Origin: Bacteroidota bacterium
GTDB taxonomy: Bacteria > Bacteroidota > Bacteroidia > Chitinophagales > Chitinophagaceae
Length of the DNA: 49,681 nucleotides
NCBI GenBank assembly: GCA_947447835.1
Contig: CANFLP010000001.1
Coordinates: 1-49,681, forward strand
Direction of reading: 5' to 3'
Each line of letters begins with the position of its first letter. Positions within the stretch are counted from its first letter, which is position 1. Below, one piece after another: positions 8,368 to 16,467 of the stretch. The notes under the pieces were generated by a model. The model saw only the letters and a program-made list of their open reading frames with translations. It was not told the origin of the DNA and did no database searches. Position numbers and translations under genes: made by a program.

Positions 8368-9129
8368 CTATTTAAGTGCATTAATAATAGCAGCAAACTC
8401 AGTAGCAATTAAGGATGCGCCACCAACTAAACCACCATCCACATCTGGTTGAGAGAAAATTTCTTTTGCATTAGCTGCTTTTACGCTGCCACCATACAAA
8501 ATTGAAATTTGATCTGCAATTGATTGACCATATTTAGCAGCAAATACCGATCTGATATAGGCATGAATTTCTTGAGCTTGTTCACTTGATGCAGTTTTAC
8601 CAGTACCTATAGCCCAGATTGGTTCGTAAGCAATTACAACTTTTGTAATTTGATCTGCACTTAAATGAAATAATGAATTTTTTAATTGCGCTTCTACAAA
8701 GCTATTTTGAGTTCCGGCTTCTCTAATTTCTAAAGGCTCACCACAACAAAATATAGGCGTACTGCCAATTGCTAAAACTGCATCTGTTTTTTCTGCAAGT
8801 AAGGCATCTGATTCAGCAAAATATTCACGACGTTCTGAGTGGCCTAGTACGATATGTTTAACGCCAACTGATGCAAACATTGGTGCAGAAATCTCACCTG
8901 TATAAGCGCCATTCGATTTTTGATGACAGTTTTGAGCTGCAACGTATACATTGTTTTTGCCAACTAATTTACTAGTCGCTAAAGGGATATAAATTGCAGG
9001 AACAGCAAAAATAGCTTCTTGATTAGCTGACAAGCTATGTTCGGTAGCTAGTAATTGATCTAATAATGTTTCAGCCTCTGATTGACTCAAATTCATTTTC
9101 CAGTTAGCAGCTGCGATTTGCTTTCTCAT
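8368..9129 (-). CDS. tpiA: Triosephosphate isomerase
   Basis: The 253-residue TIM barrel interconverts dihydroxyacetone phosphate and glyceraldehyde 3-phosphate. The catalytic set is intact: Asn9 and Lys11 in AANWKMN, His97 in LGHSERREYF, Glu169 in AYEPIWAIGTGKTAS, whose tail is the flexible loop 6, and the phosphate-binding YGGSVKAAN near the C-terminus. It follows the GlmU-like gene by 89 nt and precedes lepA by 24 nt. The 89-nt gap may carry its own promoter, but the nearest -7-like sequence on the minus strand (TACCTTCG) is imperfect. Confidence 0.98.
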   Translation of the reverse strand: MRKQIAAANWKMNLSQSEAETLLDQLLATEHSLSANQEAIFAVPAIYIPLATSKLVGKNNVYVAAQNCHQKSNGAYTGEISAPMFASVGVKHIVLGHSERREYFAESDALLAEKTDAVLAIGSTPIFCCGEPLEIREAGTQNSFVEAQLKNSLFHLSADQITKVVIAYEPIWAIGTGKTASSEQAQEIHAYIRSVFAAKYGQSIADQISILYGGSVKAANAKEIFSQPDVDGGLVGGASLIATEFAAIINALK

Positions 9130-9218
9130 ATTTTAATTATTTATAATATTAATTGTAGGTGTAATTTGCCGTGCGAAGGTAATTAAAAATTGGGTCAAAG
9201 AAAGGATAAATAGGAATG

Positions 9219-10382
9219 TTAAGCACTTAAATGATGAAGGTGCTTTAAGACTAGTTTTTCAGGCTCTGAGATGCTAAAACCTTTTAATTTTTTCCAATTG
9301 TTGATGTCCTCTATTACTTTATCGTATTGATATCCTGGTAAAACACCCCAAGTAAAATTAGGGAGGTTTTTAGGCAATAAACCATTGCCAAAAATATTAG
9401 CACTTACCCCAATATAGGATCCTGTATTAATGCTCGAATGAATTGCGAACCTACTATAATCTCCAACAAGCATTCCCATTTTTTGACCCACTGAGTCCCA
9501 AATTTGTTTGGACTCATTCCACATTTGTATTATTCCAGCAGTGTTTTTAATATTACTATTACAGGTGCCTGCTCCAAAATTGCACCAATATCCTACAATA
9601 CTATCTCCCATGTACCCCTCATGGCCTTTATTGGAATAGCCCATCATAATGGAGTTTTTAATTTCACCCCCTGCCAAGCAGTTTGGACCAATACTAGTTG
9701 TTCCATAAATACTAGCATTCATCTTTACGACTCCTTTTTGTCCTAAAGCAAATGGGCCACGTATACTTACACCTTCCATCACAACTGCTTCTTTACCAAT
9801 GTATATTGGACCTTCACTTGCATTTAAATTTGAACATAATACTGTAGCCCCTTCTTCGATAAATACCTGTGCTGGATTAATAACCCTATTTGAGGCGTCG
9901 ATAGCTATGGATTTTCTATTGGCTTGAATCCAAGCAAAATCTCTTTTAAGTAAATGAGTATGTAGTCTTAATAAGTCAATCGCATCCTTAATAATTTGCA
10001 CATTGGGAAAATCAATGGGTGGGAATTCGGCGAGTAGTATTTTGGATAAAGCCCTTTCTTTTGTAAAAGTGGCTATCCATTTCCCGCTTTCACTAACTAA
10101 TTTCTCCCCTTCTTTTAATAAGTTGATTTGTCGAACTAGTTCATCTGAAGGAATGCAGGTTACATTTATAAAAACCAAGGCTTCCTCTGCTTGCAAACTA
10201 TTATCCTCTGCATATAAAACCTGTAAATATTTTGCTGTTAAAATACCTGCATCTTCATTTAGATATTGCTCCCATCTTTGTTTAAATGTAAATATTCCAA
10301 CCCTGCAATCTGCTAATGATCTTGTTAATGTAAATGGATAAAATTGTTCTCTATCCGGTGTGTCAACTAAAATATATTGCAT
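9219..10382 (-). CDS. Bacteroidota-type GlmU-like nucleotidyltransferase/acetyltransferase
   Basis: The 387-residue protein matches the alternative bacterial GlmU described for Bacteroidota. It is thought to combine glucosamine-1-phosphate acetyltransferase and UDP-GlcNAc diphosphorylase activity for peptidoglycan and LPS precursors. The N-terminal part starts with FYPFTLTRSLADCRVGI, the family's replacement for the usual nucleotidyltransferase start. From about residue 185 the sequence turns into imperfect hexapeptide repeats of a left-handed beta-helix (IYIGKEAVVMEGVSIRG, then FGAGTCNSNIKNT, then SYIGVSANIFGNG). It heads the minus-strand run with tpiA and lepA. A -7 element TAAATTTG lies 18 nt before the ATG. 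Confidence 0.85.
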   Translation of the reverse strand: MQYILVDTPDREQFYPFTLTRSLADCRVGIFTFKQRWEQYLNEDAGILTAKYLQVLYAEDNSLQAEEALVFINVTCIPSDELVRQINLLKEGEKLVSESGKWIATFTKERALSKILLAEFPPIDFPNVQIIKDAIDLLRLHTHLLKRDFAWIQANRKSIAIDASNRVINPAQVFIEEGATVLCSNLNASEGPIYIGKEAVVMEGVSIRGPFALGQKGVVKMNASIYGTTSIGPNCLAGGEIKNSIMMGYSNKGHEGYMGDSIVGYWCNFGAGTCNSNIKNTAGIIQMWNESKQIWDSVGQKMGMLVGDYSRFAIHSSINTGSYIGVSANIFGNGLLPKNLPNFTWGVLPGYQYDKVIEDINNWKKLKGFSISEPEKLVLKHLHHLSA

Positions 10383-10399
10383 GTTAGAATATTATTGAA

Positions 10400-10407
10400 C
10401 AAATTTA
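10400..10407 (-). promoter_or_regulatory. -7 promoter element of the GlmU-like gene
   Basis: Read on the minus strand this is TAAATTTG, a perfect match to the Bacteroidota TAnnTTTG element, ending 17 nt from the start codon. A TTG on the minus strand at 10434-10432 is 24 nt further up, slightly wider than usual for the -33 element. Confidence 0.5.
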
Positions 10408-10460
10408 ACGCATTCTGCAATTACACTTGCTCAATTCCTAACAGATGTTTATTAATTGCT

Positions 10461-10468
10461 TATTTTTG
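10461..10468 (+). promoter_or_regulatory. -7 promoter element of pruA
   Basis: TATTTTTG is a perfect TAnnTTTG match, 17 nt before the pruA ATG. No clear TTG/TTTG is seen at the expected -33 distance, so the promoter may be weak or activator-dependent. Confidence 0.5.
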
Positions 10469-10485
10469 TCGTCTAATACATTTTT

Positions 10486-12117
10486 ATGCAATTTGGATAT
10501 TTTAACTACCCTAGCCCGGCTAATGAACCAGTTTTAAATTACGCTCCAGGTTCTCCCGAAAAATTAGCTTTAAAACAGGCTTTAGCAAGTTTAAAGAAAA
10601 AGACTTTAGATATACCTATGTATATTAATGGTAAAGCAGTTAGAACTGGGAAGAAGGTTTCAATTCATCCTCCTCATGAAATAAAACATACCCTTGGTCA
10701 TTTTCATATGGGTTCAAAGCAACATGTGGATCAAGCAATCAATGCAGCTTTAAAAGTGCGTGAGGGTTGGTCGAATATGAGTTGGGAAGCAAGAGCACAT
10801 ATCTTTTTAAAAGCGGCCGATTTATTGGCTACAAAATATCGTTTTGAAATGAATGCCTCAACTATGTTGGGTCAAAGTAAAAATGCATATCAAGCAGAGA
10901 TTGATGCTGCATGTGAATTGATTGATTTCTTAAGATTCAATGTCCATTTTTTAAGTGAGATTTACAAGCAACAACCAGTGTCAGGTCCAGGTATTCATAA
11001 CCGCATGGAGTGGAGAGGTTTGGAAGGATTTGTATTAGCAGTTACCCCATTTAACTTTACAGCCATTGGCGGAAATTTACCCGCATCAGCTGCAATGTGC
11101 GGAAACGTTGTAGTTTGGAAACCAGCTAACACACAAATATATTCTGCTCAATTATTTATGCGCATTTTAAAAGAAGCTGGTTTGCCAGATGGTGTTATAA
11201 ATATTGTTTATGTTGATGGACCAACTTTAGGCGATACTTGTTTTAAACATCCTGATTTCGCAGGTGTGCATTTTACAGGTTCAACCGGTGTATTTAATCA
11301 TATGTGGAAACAAATTGGTGAAAATATTCCAAGCTATAAATCGTATCCAAGAATTGTGGGAGAGACAGGTGGTAAAGACTTTGTAATGGTACACCCAACA
11401 GCCGATGTGGATACTGTTGTAACAGCATTAGCAAGAGGTTCTTTTGAATATCAAGGTCAAAAATGTTCTGCTGCGTCAAGAGCCTATTTGCCAAGTAATA
11501 TTGCCCCAGCTGTAAAAGTAAAATTGGTTAAGGCAGTTGAAAGTATGAAAATGGGAACGGTAGAAGATTTCTCAAATTTTGTGAATGCAGTTATTGATGA
11601 AAAGTCTTTTGATAATATTGTAAAGTATATTAACAAAGCAAAGAAAGATAAAAAAGCAAAAATATTAGTAGGTGGAAATTTCAGTAAAAAGAATGGTTAC
11701 TTTATTGAACCAACAGTTATTGAAACATCTGATCCAAAATACCTTACAATGTGTGAGGAAATATTTGGCCCAGTGTTAACTATATATACATACCCTGCTG
11801 CTAAATTTGAGAAAACCTTGGATATTTTGAATACAACTTCTAAATATGCTTTAACAGGTTCAATCATTTCGCAGGACAGAGCATCCATTGAATTGGCTAC
11901 CCAAAAACTACGTCATGCTGCTGGTAATTTTTATATAAACGATAAACCTACTGGTGCGGTTGTAGGTCAACAACCTTTTGGCGGTGCTAGGGCTTCTGGA
12001 ACCAATGACAAGGCCGGAAGTATGCTAAATTTATACCGCTGGTTGAGTGCTAGAACCATAAAGGAGACTTTTAATCCTCCAACTGACTATAAATACCCAT
12101 TTTTAAACGAAGCGTAA
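10486..12117 (+). CDS. pruA: 1-pyrroline-5-carboxylate dehydrogenase (L-glutamate gamma-semialdehyde dehydrogenase)
   Basis: The 543-residue aldehyde dehydrogenase carries out the second step of proline breakdown, oxidising glutamate semialdehyde to glutamate with NAD. Motifs in order: TPFNFTAIGGNLP with Asn190 (oxyanion hole), GSTGVF (nucleotide loop), Glu293 in VGETGGKDFV, catalytic Cys327 in EYQGQKCSAASRAY, and CEEIFGPVLTIY. The length and the N-terminal arm agree with the single-domain P5CDH of Bacteroidota and mitochondria rather than the bifunctional PutA; no proline dehydrogenase gene is adjacent. It starts at ATG 10486 behind a perfect -7 element. pdhA follows 61 nt later with its own promoter. 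Confidence 0.95.
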   Translation: MQFGYFNYPSPANEPVLNYAPGSPEKLALKQALASLKKKTLDIPMYINGKAVRTGKKVSIHPPHEIKHTLGHFHMGSKQHVDQAINAALKVREGWSNMSWEARAHIFLKAADLLATKYRFEMNASTMLGQSKNAYQAEIDAACELIDFLRFNVHFLSEIYKQQPVSGPGIHNRMEWRGLEGFVLAVTPFNFTAIGGNLPASAAMCGNVVVWKPANTQIYSAQLFMRILKEAGLPDGVINIVYVDGPTLGDTCFKHPDFAGVHFTGSTGVFNHMWKQIGENIPSYKSYPRIVGETGGKDFVMVHPTADVDTVVTALARGSFEYQGQKCSAASRAYLPSNIAPAVKVKLVKAVESMKMGTVEDFSNFVNAVIDEKSFDNIVKYINKAKKDKKAKILVGGNFSKKNGYFIEPTVIETSDPKYLTMCEEIFGPVLTIYTYPAAKFEKTLDILNTTSKYALTGSIISQDRASIELATQKLRHAAGNFYINDKPTGAVVGQQPFGGARASGTNDKAGSMLNLYRWLSARTIKETFNPPTDYKYPFLNEA

Positions 12118-12125
12118 GGCTGTTT

Positions 12126-12158
12126 TTGCTCGGTTTTAATACGAAAACAGTATATTTG
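12126..12158 (+). promoter_or_regulatory. Promoter of pdhA
   Basis: TTTG at 12125-12128 and TATATTTG at 12151-12158 are 22 nt apart, close to the Bacteroidota -33/-7 pattern. The -7 element ends 20 nt before the GTG start of pdhA. A CTGTTTT/AAAACAG inverted repeat (12120-12126 and 12144-12150) brackets the promoter core; its significance is unknown. Confidence 0.65.
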
Positions 12159-12178
12159 CTCCTCAAAATTAAAGGACT

Positions 12179-13174
12179 GTGGCCCAAAATTTTTCAAAAG
12201 AAACTTACCTGTATTGGTACGAATTGATGCAATTGATACGTCAATTTGAATCCAAGTCAGAAGAAATGTATAAAATGGCTGGTAAAATCAGAGGATTTTT
12301 CCACGTGTACAATGGCCAAGAAGCTATTGCCGCGGGTTGTATGACTGCTACAAATCATGAAGATCCATTTATCACTGGTTACCGTGACCACGGCTTAGCT
12401 TTAGCAAAAGGCATGAGCCCAAATGCTGCAATGGCTGAACTATATGGTAAAGCAACGGGATGTTCAAAAGGTAAAGGAGGTAGTATGCACTTGTTTGATA
12501 AAGCAAACTACTTTTTTGGAGGACATGGTATTGTAGGTGCTCAAATTGGTACAGGTGCTGGTTTAGCATTTGCTGAAAAATACAGAGACTCTAAGAATGT
12601 TGTTTTATGCTTTTTTGGGGATGGTGCAGCTCGTCAGGGTATGTTACATGAAGTATTTAACCTTGCTATGTTATGGAAATTACCTGTAGTATTTATTTGT
12701 GAAAACAATAATTACGCAATGGGTACTTCAATTGAAAGAACAAGTAACGTAATTGATATTTATAAATTAGCGGATGCATACGAAATGCCAGCAGACAAAG
12801 TGGATGGTATGACTTCTGAATTAGTGCACGAAGCGGTAGCAAGAGCTGTAAAGCGTGCACGTGAAGGAGATGGTCCTACCCTTTTAGAAATGAAAACATA
12901 TCGTTACAAAGGTCACTCTGTTTCAGATCCTCAAAAATATAGAACCAAAGACGAGGTAGAAGAATATAAAAACCAAGATCCGATTACTAAAGTAGCCAAC
13001 ACTATTTTAGCTAATAAATATGCTACTGAAGCGGAATTAAAAGCGATTGACGCTAAGATTGAAGCTATTGTGGAAGGATCGGTTAAATTTGCTGAAGAAA
13101 GCCCATGGCCAGATGATAGCGAAGTATTAAAAGATGTTTACATGGATCAAGCTTATCCGTTTATCGTAGATTAA
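12179..13174 (+). CDS. pdhA: Pyruvate dehydrogenase E1 component, alpha subunit
   Basis: The 331-residue protein is the thiamine-diphosphate-binding alpha chain of an alpha2beta2 pyruvate dehydrogenase, which feeds acetyl-CoA production. The ThDP motif runs from GDGAARQG at 147-154 to ENNNYAMGT; the loop YRYKGHSVSDPQKYR matches the conserved loop of E1 alpha chains. The start is GTG at 12179, preceded by AAAGGAC and a promoter; no ATG fits the conserved N-terminus MAQNFSKETYLYWYELM. The beta subunit is not adjacent, and the only E2 in the window is 13 kb away, so the complex genes are scattered here. A membrane TPR gene follows 36 nt downstream. Confidence 0.95.
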   Translation: MAQNFSKETYLYWYELMQLIRQFESKSEEMYKMAGKIRGFFHVYNGQEAIAAGCMTATNHEDPFITGYRDHGLALAKGMSPNAAMAELYGKATGCSKGKGGSMHLFDKANYFFGGHGIVGAQIGTGAGLAFAEKYRDSKNVVLCFFGDGAARQGMLHEVFNLAMLWKLPVVFICENNNYAMGTSIERTSNVIDIYKLADAYEMPADKVDGMTSELVHEAVARAVKRAREGDGPTLLEMKTYRYKGHSVSDPQKYRTKDEVEEYKNQDPITKVANTILANKYATEAELKAIDAKIEAIVEGSVKFAEESPWPDDSEVLKDVYMDQAYPFIVD

Positions 13175-13210
13175 AAAAATAAATTAACACAGAACTTATA
13201 ACATAATAAC

Positions 13211-13867
13211 ATGAGTGATTTACACCAACAAGAAAAACACCCCTTCTTAGATTTCGTAAAAAATAATCAAAAAGCGTTAACTACTTTATTAGTAGTTGTA
13301 GTAATTGGGTTAGCTGGATTTTTTGGCTATACAGAATTATACCAAAAGCCACGTGAAGCAAAAGCAGCAGATGCTTTATTTACTGCAGAAAAATACTTCG
13401 CACAAGACTCTTCTAATTTAGTTTTAAACGGAGACGGAACTAGCAAAGGTGCATTATATGTAATAAAGGAATTTAGCGGAACGAATGCTGCTAATCTTGC
13501 AAAGTATTATGCAGGTGTAAGTTATTTTAGAACAGGAGATTTTAACAAGTCTATCGAGTTTTTGAAAGATTTTTCAACTAGTGCAAAGCAGGTTCAAGCC
13601 ATTGCTTATGGTACCATTGGTGATGCTTATTCTGAATTAAAAAAGAATGAAGAAGCAATTGAATCATATAAAAAAGCAGGTACTTATTTCCCAGAAGACG
13701 AAGGAATATCTTCTGAATATTTATTCCGTGCTGCATCTTTATTAGAGTTAAATGGCAAAGCAGATGATGCTATTGCAATTTATAAAGATATCAAAGCTAA
13801 ATACCCTAAATCTGAAAAAGGATTTACAGCAGATAAATACATCTATAGATTGAAAGTACAGCCTTAA
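13211..13867 (+). CDS. Membrane-anchored TPR protein
   Basis: The 218-residue protein has a short cytoplasmic N-terminus, one membrane helix at about 24-45 (LTTLLVVVVIGLAGFFGYT), and a periplasmic domain with TPR-like helix pairs, clearest at QAIAYGTIGDAYSELKKNEE and KADDAIAIYKDIKAKYPKSEKG. The layout resembles YfgM/BamD-like accessory proteins, which assist periplasmic folding or outer-membrane assembly, but orthology cannot be asserted. It is 36 nt downstream of pdhA and directly upstream of a strong terminator, so the two probably form one transcript; why they are paired is not obvious. Confidence 0.75.
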   Translation: MSDLHQQEKHPFLDFVKNNQKALTTLLVVVVIGLAGFFGYTELYQKPREAKAADALFTAEKYFAQDSSNLVLNGDGTSKGALYVIKEFSGTNAANLAKYYAGVSYFRTGDFNKSIEFLKDFSTSAKQVQAIAYGTIGDAYSELKKNEEAIESYKKAGTYFPEDEGISSEYLFRAASLLELNGKADDAIAIYKDIKAKYPKSEKGFTADKYIYRLKVQP

Positions 13868-13889
13868 TTGCTTGCTCAACCCTATTTAA

Positions 13890-13924
13890 AAGCATTCTCC
13901 ACATATTGTTGAGAATGCTTTTTT
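13890..13924 (+). terminator. Rho-independent terminator after the pdhA-TPR transcript
   Basis: AAGCATTCTC (13890-13899) and GAGAATGCTT (13911-13920) form a perfect 10-bp stem with an 11-nt loop, followed by a run of T through 13924. It begins 23 nt after the TPR stop codon. Confidence 0.9.
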
Positions 13925-13932
13925 GTTTCTGC

Positions 13933-13961
13933 TTGTTATTTATATACAATTCGTATTTTTG
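13933..13961 (+). promoter_or_regulatory. Promoter of the LutA-like gene, almost touching the start codon
   Basis: TTG at 13933-13935 and TATTTTTG at 13954-13961 are 18 nt apart. The -7 element ends only 3 nt before the ATG at 13965, so transcription would begin at or next to the start codon and give a leaderless or nearly leaderless mRNA. Confidence 0.6.
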
Positions 13962-13964
13962 GTT

Positions 13965-14684
13965 ATGACCGTTCAACTATTTGTCCCTTGCTTTATTGAT
14001 CAGCTGTATCCACAAGTTGCTTTCAATACTATTAAAGTGTTAGAAAAAGCAGGATGTACTGTTAAATACAATGAACAACAAACCTGCTGTGGACAGCCTG
14101 CATTCAATGCTGGATTTTGGGGTGAGTCAAAGGATGTTTGTACGAAATTTGTGCAAGATTTTGATGGTGCAGATTATATAGTTAGCCCAAGTGCAAGTTG
14201 TGCTGGATTCGTTAGAAATAACTATGGCAAAATTTTTGAAAACAATGCTTTTCAAAGTCCCGCAAAGAAAGTAGCTAATCAAATATTTGAATTATCTGAA
14301 TTTTTAGTCAAAATTTTAAAAGTTACAGATTTGGGTGCAGCGTTTGATGCTAAGGTTACTTATCATGATAGTTGTGCTGGATTGAGAGAATGTAAAATTA
14401 AAGCAGAACCTCGAACATTATTAACAGCAGTAAAAGGAATCGAGTTGGTCGAAATGAAAGACACAGAAACCTGTTGTGGTTTTGGAGGAAGCTTTGCTGT
14501 AAAGTATGATACTATTAGTGTTGCCATGGCTGATCAAAAAATAGAAAATGCAATAGCAACTGATGCAGAATACATTGTAAGTACCGACATGAGTTGTTTA
14601 ATGCATTTGGATGGAAGAATTAATTATAATGGTCAGGCTGTTAAAGTAATTCACTTAGCAGATATATTGTCTAGTGGTTACTAG
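13965..14684 (+). CDS. LutA/HdrB-type CCG-domain (Fe-S)-binding oxidoreductase subunit
   Basis: The 239-residue protein has two CCG domains that coordinate Fe-S clusters in LutA, GlpC and heterodisulfide reductase subunit B: QQTCCGQPAFNAG with SPSASCAGFV in the first half, and YHDSCAGLRECKI with DTETCCGFGGSFA in the second. LutA proteins take part in lactate oxidation together with LutB and LutC. Neither partner is adjacent here, so the substrate is uncertain. I prefer ATG 13965 (MTVQLFVPCFIDQ), because it matches the family start and because the promoter lies inside the longer frame from 13923. A terminator separates it from the TPR gene upstream. Confidence 0.85.
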   Translation: MTVQLFVPCFIDQLYPQVAFNTIKVLEKAGCTVKYNEQQTCCGQPAFNAGFWGESKDVCTKFVQDFDGADYIVSPSASCAGFVRNNYGKIFENNAFQSPAKKVANQIFELSEFLVKILKVTDLGAAFDAKVTYHDSCAGLRECKIKAEPRTLLTAVKGIELVEMKDTETCCGFGGSFAVKYDTISVAMADQKIENAIATDAEYIVSTDMSCLMHLDGRINYNGQAVKVIHLADILSSGY

Positions 14685-14740
14685 GTTAAATGTAATCTCA
14701 TTTTAGGATCAGGGTCAAATTCAATTTTAAAAACTTTTTT

Positions 14741-15151
14741 ATGGCATATTGGTTAATCAAATCTGAACCGTTTAAATATTCTTGGGATCAATTTGTTAAG
14801 GATAAAAAAACATTTTGGGATGGGGTAAGAAATTATGGCGCACGTAATAATTTACGTTCTATGAAAAAAGGAGATTTAGCTTTTTGGTACCATAGTAATG
14901 AGGGTATGGAAATTGTTGGAATTGCCAAGGTAGTTAAAGAATCATATCAAGATCCTACCACCGAAGAAACTGCATGGTTGGCAGTGGACTTTGCGCCACA
15001 TAAAAAATTAAAAAATCCTGTTAAATTAGCGGATGTAAAAGCCAATACAAACTTAGCTAATATGGCTTTAGTTAGATTAGGTCGCTTGTCAGTACAACCT
15101 GTTACCGACGCTGAGTTTGAAGAAATAATGAAAATGAGCCAAGGTTTATAA
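14741..15151 (+). CDS. EVE-domain protein
   Basis: At 136 residues this is a stand-alone EVE domain (PUA-like fold, related to thymocyte nuclear protein 1), known to bind modified bases in DNA or RNA. The signature is clear: MAYWLIKSEPFKYSWDQF, WDGVRNYGARNNLRSMKKGD, LAFWYHSNE, then a hydrophobic core TAWLAVDFAP and ALVRLGRLSVQPVT. EVE proteins sometimes accompany modification-dependent restriction, but no nuclease or methylase is next to it, so a housekeeping role is more likely. Its stop is 3 nt from the stop of the convergent SpmA-SpmB gene. Confidence 0.9.
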   Translation: MAYWLIKSEPFKYSWDQFVKDKKTFWDGVRNYGARNNLRSMKKGDLAFWYHSNEGMEIVGIAKVVKESYQDPTTEETAWLAVDFAPHKKLKNPVKLADVKANTNLANMALVRLGRLSVQPVTDAEFEEIMKMSQGL

Positions 15152-15154
15152 TCT

Positions 15155-16387
15155 TTATTTAAAAAAGGTATACCCTATCAAAATAGCAATCACCACACCT
15201 ATCAAGTCGGCAAATATTCCTGCCCATAATGCATATCTTACTTTTTTAATACCAACACTTCCAAAGTAAAGTGCAATAATATAAAAAGTGGTATCGGCTG
15301 AACCTTGAAAAATGGAAGCTAATTTACCAACAAAGGAATCTGGCCCATGTGTTTGGAATACATCCAACATCATTCCTCTCGCTCCACTCCCACTTAAAGG
15401 TTTCATAATCGCTACAGGTAAAGCATCCACAAATTCGGTATTCACTCCAGTTAATTGAATTAGATAAGTTAGGCCGTTTAATACATACACCATTGCTCCA
15501 CTATCTCTAAACACACGGATTGCAACAAGCATGGCTACTAAATATGGAATGATTTTGATAATTACATCAAATCCATTTTTAGCCCCTTCGATAAATGCGT
15601 CAAACACAGATACTTTTTTATAGGCACCTCCAACAATAATAGTAACCACAATGGCTAATAGAATACTAGAGCCAGCAATTTTAGAAAACAACTCTTTGTT
15701 TGTAGGGCTTAAACTGTTTACGCCTAATAATACGATACACATAAATAAAACCAACCCTACTAGCCAGCTGATTAATACCCTATCCCATTTTAATTTTTGA
15801 TATAAGCCTACCATAATGATACTAGACAAAGTGGTCCCAATTGTAGCAAGTACGCAAGGAATAAATATACTAGCCGCATCGTGTGAGCCAGCTGCAAGCC
15901 TATAAGATATAATTGTTAATGGGATGATTGTTAAACCGCTCGTATGTAAAACCAAAAACATGATTTGTGCATTGGTTGCTTTTTCTTTATCCGGATTTAA
16001 GCCTTGTAAACTTTCCATGGCTTTTAATCCAAATGGGGTAGCTGCATTATCTAATCCCAACATATTAGCACTAAAATTCATCACCATATGACCCATGGCT
16101 GGATGATTAGCTGGTACTTCAGGAAACAGCCGACTTAGGAACGGATTCATCCATTTAGCTAATTTTTGGATCGCACCAGCTTTTTCTGCAATATTCATTA
16201 AACCTAAAAAGAATACCATGGTACCAGCCAAAGGTAGAGCAACGTCCATAACCGATGATTTAGCAGAATCAAAGATTCCATCTGCCAATAGTTTAAATAT
16301 CTCGGTATCGCCAAAAAAGACCAATTTAACAAGTGCTATGATAAATGCAATCACAAAAAAGGCCATCCAGATAATATTCATTGCCAT
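15155..16387 (-). CDS. SpmA-SpmB fusion: nucleoside-recognition (Gate) domain membrane protein
   Basis: This 410-residue polytopic protein holds two Gate domains in one chain, equivalent to the separate spore maturation proteins SpmA and SpmB of Bacillus. The first half includes NFSANMLGLDNAATPFGLKAM and TSGLTIIPLTIISYR; the second includes DVIIKIIPYLVAMLVAIRV, MKPLSGSGARGMML and DSFVGKLASIFQGSADTTFY. About nine or ten membrane segments are expected. Bacteroidota do not sporulate, so the name is misleading; the Gate family is otherwise associated with nucleoside or other small-molecule transport. It is a single-gene unit between convergent and divergent neighbours. Substrate unknown. Confidence 0.9.
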   Translation of the reverse strand: MAMNIIWMAFFVIAFIIALVKLVFFGDTEIFKLLADGIFDSAKSSVMDVALPLAGTMVFFLGLMNIAEKAGAIQKLAKWMNPFLSRLFPEVPANHPAMGHMVMNFSANMLGLDNAATPFGLKAMESLQGLNPDKEKATNAQIMFLVLHTSGLTIIPLTIISYRLAAGSHDAASIFIPCVLATIGTTLSSIIMVGLYQKLKWDRVLISWLVGLVLFMCIVLLGVNSLSPTNKELFSKIAGSSILLAIVVTIIVGGAYKKVSVFDAFIEGAKNGFDVIIKIIPYLVAMLVAIRVFRDSGAMVYVLNGLTYLIQLTGVNTEFVDALPVAIMKPLSGSGARGMMLDVFQTHGPDSFVGKLASIFQGSADTTFYIIALYFGSVGIKKVRYALWAGIFADLIGVVIAILIGYTFFK

Positions 16388-16437
16388 AGTTCCAATTGTT
16401 TATGGTACTAATATAGCCCATTTTGCGATTAGAATTG

Positions 16438-16445
16438 TATTTTTG
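16438..16445 (+). promoter_or_regulatory. -7 promoter element of ychF
   Basis: TATTTTTG is a perfect TAnnTTTG match 22 nt before the ychF ATG. A -33 TTG at the normal distance is not evident. Confidence 0.5.
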
Positions 16446-16467
16446 CGGCACTTAAAAAGAAACAGAC

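Noticed and set aside
12120..12150. CTGTTTT/AAAACAG repeat as the terminator of pruA
   Set aside because: There is no T run after it, the loop is 17 nt, and it surrounds the pdhA promoter core.
14741..15151. EVE protein as part of a defence island
   Set aside because: No restriction, modification or other defence gene lies near it; its neighbours are metabolic.
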